NCBI GenBank assembly: GCA_030615805.1
Contig: JAUWYN010000026.1
Location: 1-11,810, forward strand
From: Hadesarchaea archaeon
GTDB lineage: Archaea; Hadarchaeota; Hadarchaeia; Hadarchaeales; Hadarchaeaceae
DNA: 11,810 nucleotides
Direction: 5' to 3'
The notes under the pieces were generated by a model. It was not told where the DNA came from, made no database searches, and saw only the letters and a program-made list of their open reading frames with translations. The first letter of the stretch is position 1. Each line of letters begins with the position of its first letter. Positions 6,694 to 11,810 of the stretch are shown here, piece by piece. The position numbers and the translations under genes were made by a program.

Positions 6694-7161
6694 ATGGCGG
6701 AACCAAAAATAGTTGGCCCTGAATTCTATGAACTCAAGGTTGAAAAGATTATGCAGAGGAGGGACGTACCCCTCATTGAAAAAGACGCGTCCGTCGACCG
6801 CGTTCTGGATATCTTATCAAAAAAGACTCACGTGTGGGTCACTGAGGGCAAAGAGGGCAAAAAAATCGTTGGTGTGATAACGGAGCACGATGTCTTGAGT
6901 ATTTTGTCCCCTAGAAGGGCCCCTTATGCGTTCGGGCTCCCGGACTTGAGGGCATTGCATTGGGGCACAGCTGAAAGTGTTATGCATAGAAGACTCGTCA
7001 AATGCAGCCCCAAGGACACGATCGGGGATGTGCTGAGCAAGATGATGGAACATGGAGTAAGAAGGCTCCCGGTGATGAAGCGAAATAACATCATAGTCGG
7101 CGAAATCAGGCTATTTCAAATCATAAAGAGATATTCCACCGCCCGAAAGGAACTCAAATGA
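6694..7161 (+). CDS. Two-CBS-domain protein
   Basis: A 155-aa soluble protein made of a CBS pair (Bateman module). CBS1 covers about residues 15-72 (VEKIMQRRDVPLIEKDASV...KKIVGVITEHDVL). CBS2 covers about 94-148 (ESVMHRRLVKCSPKDTIGDVLSKMMEHGVRRLPV...IVGEIRLFQIIKRY). Such modules bind adenine nucleotides or related ligands and regulate partner enzymes or transporters; no catalytic domain is present. The ATG is set by GGAGG 8 nt upstream. It follows the antiporter by 35 nt and overlaps the M28 peptidase gene by ATGA, so all three are probably co-transcribed. Acting as the ligand-sensing subunit for the RCK-less antiporter is a reasonable inference, unproven. The ligand is not predictable from sequence alone. 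Confidence 0.88.
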   Translation: MAEPKIVGPEFYELKVEKIMQRRDVPLIEKDASVDRVLDILSKKTHVWVTEGKEGKKIVGVITEHDVLSILSPRRAPYAFGLPDLRALHWGTAESVMHRRLVKCSPKDTIGDVLSKMMEHGVRRLPVMKRNNIIVGEIRLFQIIKRYSTARKELK

Positions 7162-8273
7162 GGTTTAGTTTACGTTGCATTTTGTTGGTGTTTGTTTTAG
7201 CTGCGATCTTCTGTAGCCCAACTTTGGCCCGGGGGGCAGAGGTTTCAGCCGATCGAGCTTATGGGCACGTGGAGAACTTGGTGAACATCGCTCCTCGCCT
7301 CGCCGGCACCGAGGCGGAAGCGATAGCCGCGAGCTACATCGAGAACGAGTTCCGGAGCTACGGGCTAGAAGTATGGATTGAGAACTTTACCATCGAGAGC
7401 TCATACGTGATCGAGGAGAACCGCCTACGCGTGACATCGGAAAATTCGATGTCTTACAACGTCGTGGCGCTCCTACCCGGGCAGAGCGATGAGATCATGG
7501 TCATCGGCGCGCATCACGACTCGGTCCTGACGCCGGGGGCAGTCGACGATGCATCGGGGGTGGCGGTCGTGCTCGAGATCGCCCGTGTGCTATCGACAGA
7601 GAACCTCCCACGTACCATCCTCTTCACAACCTTTGGAAGCGAGGAGCTCGGTTTATTAGGGAGTGAGGCGTTTGTACGCAAACATGCTGAGAACAACATC
7701 GTCGTCACAATCGTTTTCGATTCAATCGCCCCTGGAGACGAGAATGGGTTGCGCGTGGGGCTCAGGGGCCCACAGGAGGTTGCCACGACCGAATGGCTCG
7801 ATGCCTACGCTCAAGAGCTGGCGGAGAACTTGGATTTTCACGTGAAATCGGAGCACTTGTCAGACGTCGGGGGGTACAGCGATTACGCGAGCTTCACGGA
7901 AGTTGACATTCCTGGGACTTGGGTTTATTGGGTTAACCCGCAGCACGGAGAAATCCTCTGGCCCATCCACACCTTGGCCGACAACCTCGACGCCGTGGAT
8001 AATGTAAGGTTAGAACAGGTAGCCTCGTTCGGGGCCCAGCTCGTTCGGCAGCTGGCGGAGGAGGACCTCGAGGCGTTGGCCTGGGCGGACGAGTTACCCC
8101 CCCTCCTTTTTGCCGCATTCGCCGTGATGAGCACTGGCGCGGTGGTCCTCTCAATCGCGGCGGGTTCTTTCATGCGGTACAAGAGAGGTTGGAGCTGGTC
8201 CAGAGCTGCGTGGGTCTTCTCATTTCTTACAGCAGCGGCCGTGGTTGCTGCCTACATCTGGCTGCTGGCTTAG
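7158..8273 (+). CDS. Membrane-anchored M28 family metallopeptidase (aminopeptidase-like)
   Basis: A 371-aa secreted di-zinc peptidase of family M28. Residues 1-26 form a signal peptide (MRFSLRCILLVFVLAAIFCS, then TLARGA). The catalytic domain shows all expected ligands: His119 in GAHHDSV, with Asp121 of the same motif; Asp130 of GAVDDASG; Glu162/Glu163 of SEELGLLG; Asp188 of VFDSIA; and His271 of HTLADNLD. Two hydrophobic helices at about 315-338 and 350-370, separated by a basic RYKRGW loop, anchor it to the membrane with the peptidase domain outside. M28 enzymes remove N-terminal residues or process peptides. The start overlaps the CBS stop (ATGA) and has AAGGA about 6 nt upstream. Why it is coupled to an antiporter/CBS pair is not evident. 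Base composition returns towards that of the GC-rich neighbours. Confidence 0.92.
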   Translation: MRFSLRCILLVFVLAAIFCSPTLARGAEVSADRAYGHVENLVNIAPRLAGTEAEAIAASYIENEFRSYGLEVWIENFTIESSYVIEENRLRVTSENSMSYNVVALLPGQSDEIMVIGAHHDSVLTPGAVDDASGVAVVLEIARVLSTENLPRTILFTTFGSEELGLLGSEAFVRKHAENNIVVTIVFDSIAPGDENGLRVGLRGPQEVATTEWLDAYAQELAENLDFHVKSEHLSDVGGYSDYASFTEVDIPGTWVYWVNPQHGEILWPIHTLADNLDAVDNVRLEQVASFGAQLVRQLAEEDLEALAWADELPPLLFAAFAVMSTGAVVLSIAAGSFMRYKRGWSWSRAAWVFSFLTAAAVVAAYIWLLA

Positions 8274-8279
8274 GTAGCG

Positions 8280-8287
8280 CTTTAATG
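8280..8287 (+). promoter_or_regulatory. Possible TATA box of the cdc6 gene
   Basis: CTTTAATG lies in the 47-nt gap before the Orc1/Cdc6 gene. A start ~25 nt downstream would be near 8308, 13 nt before ATG 8321. The element is a weak match, and read-through from the peptidase gene cannot be excluded. Confidence 0.25.
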
Positions 8288-8320
8288 TTACAAGCGAGAT
8301 AAATCTGAAAAGGGGCAGCG

Positions 8321-9517
8321 ATGTTCGGGGAGATCTTCGAGGAGGAGCTCGGCCGTGAGTCGGTTTTTCGCGATGCGAGCAAGCTCTTGCCCGACTACGT
8401 GCCCCGCGTCCTCGTGCATCGCGATGATGAGTTCCGTCACCTCACGCGAGTTTTCAAGTCGGTCATCGAGAACCGAGCTAGCCAGCGGGTGCTCATCACG
8501 GGCAGCGTGGGTGTGGGGAAGACTGCGCTCGCTCGGAAGTTCGGCGAGGAGCTCGAACCTGCGGCAAAGGGGCGGGGACTAAACCTCAGCTACCTCCACG
8601 TCAACTGCCGCAAGGACAAGACGCCCTACGCGGTGCTGGTAAAGCTTGTGCATCACTACAACCCCCGTTGGCCCGCTCGTGGGTTGGGCCCCGAGAAGCT
8701 CCTTGACATGGTCGTGGACTACCTGAACAAGCACGACGCCTACCTCACGCTCACCCTCGACGAACTCGATTACTTCGTCCAGCTCAACGGGGCCGACCTG
8801 CTTTACTCGCTCACCCGCGCGGCCGAGGAGTCGGGGGCACCCAACCGCATAAGCATCGTGGCAATCGCGCGCGACAAGGACTTCCTGCGATCGCTCGATG
8901 TCGCAACCCAAAGCACCTTTATGCACAACGTGCTGGTGCTGGATCGCTACACCGCCCCCCAGCTTGCTGATATCCTTAACCAGCGGATCCCCGAGGCATT
9001 CAAAGCGGGCACTGTCGACGAGGACACGGCGGCGCTCATCGCCGACATAGCCGCGCGGTGGGGTGATGCTAGACTCGCCCTCGAGCTCCTCTGGCGCGCC
9101 GGGATGACTGCGGATGGGGAGGGCGCTGACATCGTGATGCCTGAGCACGCGCGCCGAGCCAAAGTCGAGGTCTATCCCGAGATCAAAAGAGAGGTGATTC
9201 ATGACCTTCAACTTCATGAGAAACTTTTCCTGCTGGCCGTAACGCGGAAGTTAAAGGTTTCGAAGCGGGCCTACACGCTGACGGGCGAGGTGGAGCGCAG
9301 CTATCGCGTCGTCTGCGAGGAGTACGGTGAAGAGCCCCGAAAGCACACCCAGCTTTGGGACTACCTCAAGCGGATGGAGGGACTTGGGATAGTGGACCTC
9401 CAGCCCTCGGGCAAGGGGCGCCGCGGGAAGAGTCAGAGGATAAGCGTGCCCGACATCCCGGTGGCGACGCTCGAGCGGGAACTCGAACGGCTGCTCAAAG
9501 CGGGCAGCAAAAGGTAA
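8321..9517 (+). CDS. cdc6: Orc1/Cdc6 family replication initiator ATPase
   Basis: A 398-aa AAA+ ATPase with C-terminal winged helix, the archaeal counterpart of Orc1 and Cdc6, which binds origins and loads the MCM helicase. Walker A is GSVGVGKT (61-68) and Walker B is LTLDELD (144-150). The VHRDDEFRHL motif before the ATPase core is present, and sensor 2 is in GDARLALELLWRAG. The winged-helix region runs from about 295 to 390, including the GRRGKSQRISVPDIP wing. Two positions differ from canonical initiators as I recall them. Sensor 1, normally GISND, reads AIARD with Arg184. The DPRVxSSL arginine motif reads DVATQSTF. I recall similar variants in an Orc1/Cdc6 subfamily of several archaeal lineages, so this may be a paralogue rather than the main initiator. 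No origin repeats are visible in the short flanks. Confidence 0.92.
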   Translation: MFGEIFEEELGRESVFRDASKLLPDYVPRVLVHRDDEFRHLTRVFKSVIENRASQRVLITGSVGVGKTALARKFGEELEPAAKGRGLNLSYLHVNCRKDKTPYAVLVKLVHHYNPRWPARGLGPEKLLDMVVDYLNKHDAYLTLTLDELDYFVQLNGADLLYSLTRAAEESGAPNRISIVAIARDKDFLRSLDVATQSTFMHNVLVLDRYTAPQLADILNQRIPEAFKAGTVDEDTAALIADIAARWGDARLALELLWRAGMTADGEGADIVMPEHARRAKVEVYPEIKREVIHDLQLHEKLFLLAVTRKLKVSKRAYTLTGEVERSYRVVCEEYGEEPRKHTQLWDYLKRMEGLGIVDLQPSGKGRRGKSQRISVPDIPVATLERELERLLKAGSKR

Positions 9518-9522
9518 ATGTT
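9514..9522 (+). promoter_or_regulatory. Weak TATA-like element for the tRNA gene
   Basis: GTAAATGTT, overlapping the cdc6 stop codon, is centred about 25 nt before the tRNA 5' end, the right distance for an archaeal promoter. The match is poor; co-transcription with cdc6 is the alternative. Confidence 0.2.
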
Positions 9523-9542
9523 TCGATGGTTGAGTTTTCCTT

Positions 9543-9635
9543 GGGGTCGTGGGGTAGCCTGGTCTATCCTGCTGGCTTCGGGGCCTTCGGGCGGAAGAGC
9601 CAGTGACTCGAGTTCAAATCTCGGCGACCCCACCA
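9543..9635 (+). tRNA. tRNA-Pro(CGG), intron-containing, CCA encoded
   Basis: The acceptor stem GGGGTCG (9543-9549) pairs fully with CGACCCC (9625-9631), followed by discriminator A and an encoded CCA (9633-9635). The D arm is GGGT...ATCC with GCCTGGTC in the loop. The anticodon stem CTGGC (9572-9576) pairs with GCCAG (9599-9603). The T arm is TCGAG-TTCAAAT-CTCGG, with one G-T pair. Between the anticodon stem strands lie 22 nt instead of 7, so 15 nt are intron. Removing 9583-9597 leaves the 7-nt loop TTCGGGA with anticodon CGG at 9579-9581, decoding CCG proline codons. The D-arm text TGGGGTAGCCTGGTCTATCCT resembles other archaeal tRNA-Pro genes as I recall them. The gene lies 25 nt after cdc6 and converges on the propeller gene. 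Confidence 0.95.
9583..9597 (+). other. 15-nt archaeal tRNA intron at canonical position 37/38
   Basis: The intron is GCCTTCGGGCGGAAG. The precursor folds into a strict bulge-helix-bulge. TTCG (9577-9580) pairs with CGGA (9592-9595) as a 4-bp helix with one T-G pair. It is flanked by the 3-nt bulges GGG (9581-9583) and AGA (9596-9598). The intron-side helix is only CC/GG (9584-9585 with 9590-9591), closed by the tetraloop TTCG (9586-9589). Splicing endonuclease cuts after the second base of each bulge, giving exactly the 37/38 junction. Confidence 0.9.
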
Positions 9636-9637
9636 CG

Positions 9638-9646
9638 TTATTTTTT
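9638..9646 (+). terminator. T-rich terminator after tRNA-Pro
   Basis: TTATTTTTT follows the encoded CCA by 2 nt and contains six consecutive T, a typical archaeal intrinsic stop signal for a plus-strand transcript. Its last two bases fall in the stop codon of the convergent propeller gene. Confidence 0.5.
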
Positions 9647-10907
9647 ACCCCTTCCTCCTTTTCTTAATCCTCCTTTTCCTGACCCGCTTCGGCTTCGGCG
9701 GCTTCAGGCGGGTCAACCCCCAGAGCGCGAGCACGAGCAGGGCGGTGATAAACAAATAGATGACACCCTTCCCGATGTCGCCTCCCGCCACCGAGCCCCA
9801 GCTCCCGAAGCAGTAGAGCTTGCCCTCGCTCGTCCCTACGAAGACCTTCCCGTAGGCGACGGCTGGTGAAGCCCTCCCGACTTTCCCTATGTGGTGTTTC
9901 CAGATCAGGGTCCCGTCAAGCGCACGGAGCGCGTAGAGATATCCGTCTTGCGAGGCGATGAACACCTTGTTATCCGCGACCGCCGGCGAGGACTTCACAC
10001 AATCGCCCGTGGAGTATTTCCAGAGCGTACGATCTCCAACGTCATCTCTGGCGTCGAGGGCGTAGACGTAGCCATCGCTCGAGCCGAAGTAGACTACATT
10101 TTCAACGACGGCTGGCGAGGATTCGATTTGGTGGCCAGTCTCGAACTTCCAGAGGTTCTCGCCTTTGGCCGCGTCCAGCACGTAGAGATGCCAGTCATTT
10201 GAGCCGATGTAGACGCGCTCCTCTACAACCGCAGGCGAGGAGATGATCGGGTAGTCTTCAAGCACCCCAAGCTCTCCGGTCTGGTATTGCCAAGCCCCCA
10301 CCCCATCGCTCGTGCGCAGTGCATATACACACCCATCCCAAGTCCCCACGAAGACGAGGTTGTCGGCAACCGCGGGGGAGGAGGTGATCCTACTCCCAAG
10401 GTTATTTTCCCACAGGAGCCGTCCATTTTCCCCGTTGATGGCGTAGACGTAGCCGTCGGTCGAGGTCACGTAGACGACATTGCCGACGACGGCTGGTGAA
10501 GAGTGTATAGCATCGCGCGTCTGGTAGCTCCACAGATTTTCACCCATGGCTGCGTTCAGGCAGTATATGGAATTGTCGCTGGAGCCGACGTACACACGTC
10601 CATCCGCGAAAGTGGGTGATGCCACTTCATCCCCAGCTTTGAAGCTCCAGACCACTCTGCCGTTGACCACGTTGATCGCGCGAATGTAACCGTCTTCGGT
10701 TCCAACGAAAACTTTATCGTCCGCAACCGTTGGTGAGGAGAAGCCCCCGCCCCCGACGAATGTCCAAGTCACCTCGTCTCGATCCGGCGCGGAGGAGATC
10801 GAGTAGCCCGAGCGCTGTGCATCGTGCCCGAACGTCGGCCATTCCTGAGCAAGAGCTCCAGAAGCGGTTATGCACATCAGGAGCGTGAAGACTACGATGG
10901 CTCTCAT
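9645..10907 (-). CDS. Secreted, membrane-anchored PQQ-like eight-bladed beta-propeller protein
   Basis: From ATG 10907 the protein has 420 aa. Residues 1-20 are a signal peptide ending ALA before QEWPTFGHDAQRSGYS, the usual entry to PQQ-like propellers. Eight blade repeats follow, each with an SSPAV-like strand (near residues 58, 98, 138, 178, 224, 264, 307 and 348), then VYVGSSDGYVYALD-type text and a closing W. A single membrane helix spans about 381-397. The last 22 residues are cytoplasmic and very basic, 14 being Lys or Arg. No catalytic dehydrogenase residues are recognisable, so a scaffold, binding or BamB-like surface role is likelier than PQQ enzymology; the ligand is unknown. TTG 10910 just upstream in frame is an alternative start. 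A TATA-like box at 10934-10941 predicts an mRNA leader of only about 5 nt. Confidence 0.88.
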   Translation of the reverse strand: MRAIVVFTLLMCITASGALAQEWPTFGHDAQRSGYSISSAPDRDEVTWTFVGGGGFSSPTVADDKVFVGTEDGYIRAINVVNGRVVWSFKAGDEVASPTFADGRVYVGSSDNSIYCLNAAMGENLWSYQTRDAIHSSPAVVGNVVYVTSTDGYVYAINGENGRLLWENNLGSRITSSPAVADNLVFVGTWDGCVYALRTSDGVGAWQYQTGELGVLEDYPIISSPAVVEERVYIGSNDWHLYVLDAAKGENLWKFETGHQIESSPAVVENVVYFGSSDGYVYALDARDDVGDRTLWKYSTGDCVKSSPAVADNKVFIASQDGYLYALRALDGTLIWKHHIGKVGRASPAVAYGKVFVGTSEGKLYCFGSWGSVAGGDIGKGVIYLFITALLVLALWGLTRLKPPKPKRVRKRRIKKRRKG

Positions 10908-10933
10908 CAAGTCCCCAAGACCCTATGTCATGG

Positions 10934-10941
10934 ATTTAAAT
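10934..10941. promoter_or_regulatory. Shared palindromic TATA box between the propeller gene and the cysteine synthase gene
   Basis: ATTTAAAT is a perfect 8-nt palindrome. Starts ~25 nt either side would fall near 10912 on the minus strand (propeller ATG at 10907) and near 10963 on the plus strand (cysteine synthase GTG at 10987, with a GGTG ribosome site in between). Confidence 0.55.
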
Positions 10942-10976
10942 AGAGATATTGGGCACAAATCGTAACAAGCTACTAG

Positions 10977-10980
10977 GGTG
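10977..10980 (+). promoter_or_regulatory. Shine-Dalgarno site of the cysteine synthase gene
   Basis: GGTG (within TAGGGTGGTA) lies 6 nt before GTG 10987 and overlaps the other in-frame GTG at 10978, which favours 10987 as the start. Confidence 0.4.
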
Positions 10981-10986
10981 GTACCT

Positions 10987-11810
10987 GTGGATTGGGGCCG
11001 TTACAAAGAGGTTGTGGGCGACGCAACCAAACTCATAGGGCACACTCCGCTCGTCCAGCTTCGTAAGCTCACCAAGCTCGCTGGCACGCCAGAGCTCGAG
11101 CTATTCGGAAAAGCCGAATTCATGAACCCATCCGGAAGCCTGAAAGATCGGATTTTGCTAAGAATCGTGGGAGACGCGATCGAGCAGGGAAAGCTCCACC
11201 CTGGGATGACGATCGTCGAAAGTACCACGGGCAACACGGGCATCTCGACCGCGATGATGGGGGCTTATTTTGGTTACCCCGTGTTGATCATCATGCCCCA
11301 AGGAATGAGCGAAGAACGGAAGAAGGCGATGCGAGCATTTGGAGCGAAGATTTTAGAAGTCCCGGGAGCGGAGTCCGACGTCGACCTCGCGGTGAGGCAG
11401 GCTGGGGAACTCGTTTCCATGGACCCGGAGCACTACTTCTGGGTAGACCAATTCAACAATCCTTTGAACGTTCAGGCTCACTACGAAACGACTGGGCCCG
11501 AACTCTGGGAGCAAGTTGAAGGCAAGCTCGATGCATTTGTTGCGGCGGTTGGAACCGGGGGAACGCTTACGGGGGTTGGGAAATATCTGAGGGAACAAGA
11601 TTCGAACATCAAGATTTACGCGGTCGAGCCGGCCGAATGCCCAATTCTCTCAAAGCAGCGCTGGGGAACCCACCACATAGAAGGCGTTGGAGACGGGTTC
11701 GTTCCATCGATTCTAGACGTTTTTCTGCTAGACGGGGTGATTCTAATCTCTTCGGAGCGAGCCATCTGGATGACGAAGCGCATCGCCCGCGATGAGGGGC
11801 TCTTCCTCGG
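10987..11810 (+). CDS. cysK: Cysteine synthase family protein (PLP fold type II), 3' end cut off
   Basis: The frame is open from the GTG at 10987 to the window edge, giving 274 complete codons; family members are ~300-330 aa, so only the C-terminal end is missing. The N-terminal LIGHTPLVQLRKL is typical. NPSGSLKDR (residues 47-55) has the PLP lysine Lys53, STTGNTGI (79-86) is the substrate-carboxylate loop, and GTGGTLTGVGKYL (189-201) binds the cofactor phosphate. IEGVGDGFVP near residue 231 also matches. The enzyme would make cysteine from sulfide and an activated serine, either O-acetylserine or O-phosphoserine; I cannot tell which, and cystathionine beta-synthase is a close alternative. 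GTG 10978 is a second possible start; an in-frame TAA at 10963-10965 bars anything further upstream. The gene is divergent from the propeller gene and shares its TATA region. Confidence 0.9.
   Translation, partial: MDWGRYKEVVGDATKLIGHTPLVQLRKLTKLAGTPELELFGKAEFMNPSGSLKDRILLRIVGDAIEQGKLHPGMTIVESTTGNTGISTAMMGAYFGYPVLIIMPQGMSEERKKAMRAFGAKILEVPGAESDVDLAVRQAGELVSMDPEHYFWVDQFNNPLNVQAHYETTGPELWEQVEGKLDAFVAAVGTGGTLTGVGKYLREQDSNIKIYAVEPAECPILSKQRWGTHHIEGVGDGFVPSILDVFLLDGVILISSERAIWMTKRIARDEGLFL

Noticed and set aside
8274..8320. Replication origin beside cdc6
   Set aside because: The upstream gap is only 47 nt and the downstream gap 25 nt; neither shows repeated origin-recognition-box-like elements or a long AT-rich unwinding region.
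8579..9217. 212-codon open frame on the minus strand across the cdc6 gene
   Set aside because: It is antisense to a well-supported ATPase, shows no recognisable motif, and long antisense frames are common in GC-rich coding DNA.
9585..9591. Alternative tRNA reading with the second CTTCGGG as the anticodon loop
   Set aside because: Using it would break the 5-bp CTGGC/GCCAG stem and the strict two-bulge splice motif; the first copy gives a perfect 7-nt loop.
9603..10202. Two plus-strand open frames starting in the tRNA and lying antisense to the propeller gene
   Set aside because: They mirror the repetitive blades of the propeller gene and have no motif or ribosome site of their own.
9645..10907. 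Periodic similarity suggestive of DNA repeats or a CRISPR-like array
   Set aside because: The ~120-nt periodicity comes from the eight protein blades; the copies diverge at the DNA level and stay in one reading frame.
1..11810. A novel defence, toxin-antitoxin or mobile system
   Set aside because: All genes belong to recognisable housekeeping, transport or surface families; no transposase, integrase, nuclease-partner pair, terminal repeats or attachment sites were seen.

Overview
The window is archaeal chromosome. The support is an Orc1/Cdc6-type replication ATPase, an archaemetzincin protease, a COG3199-type NAD-kinase-like protein, a two-subunit glycine decarboxylase next to a LipS-type radical SAM protein, an intron-containing tRNA-Pro with a perfect bulge-helix-bulge, and TATA-like boxes at the expected distance from starts. 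Most genes are GC-rich with ATG, GTG and possibly TTG starts, and many are packed with 4-nt ATGA overlaps. I cannot place it below domain level. An uncultured moderately GC-rich lineage (for example Bathyarchaeia-, Hadarchaeota- or Thermoplasmatota-like) would fit, but that is a guess.

Layout. (1) 2-4855, plus strand: the 3' end of a radical SAM protein resembling LipS1/LipS2 lipoyl synthases, then a tight operon gcvH - gcvPA - gcvPB - NAD-kinase-like gene. GcvH carries the lipoyl-lysine arm and GcvPA/GcvPB form the PLP-dependent glycine decarboxylase. gcvT and lpd are not in the window. (2) 4822-5394, minus strand: archaemetzincin, whose 3' end overlaps the NAD-kinase-like gene tail to tail. 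(3) 5456-8273, plus strand: a CPA2/NapA-like cation:proton antiporter, a two-CBS-domain protein and a membrane-anchored M28 metallopeptidase, probably one transcription unit. The antiporter is clearly more AT-rich than the rest and carries a perfect in-frame tandem duplication. (4) 8321-9635, plus strand: Orc1/Cdc6, then tRNA-Pro(CGG) with a 15-nt intron. (5) 9645-10907, minus strand: a secreted, membrane-anchored eight-bladed PQQ-like beta-propeller protein with a strongly basic tail. (6) 10987-end, plus strand: a cysteine synthase-family enzyme cut by the window edge.

The two divergent gene pairs (archaemetzincin/antiporter and propeller/cysteine synthase) each share one short near-palindromic TATA-like box that can serve both strands. 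No intergenic stretch reaches 100 bases, and I saw no CRISPR array, insertion sequence, integrase or replication origin. I do not see a new defence or mobile system. The points most worth a second look are the duplicated segment in the antiporter, the minimal tRNA intron, the NAD-kinase-like gene locked into the glycine-cleavage operon, and the overlapping 3' ends with an extended archaemetzincin tail.
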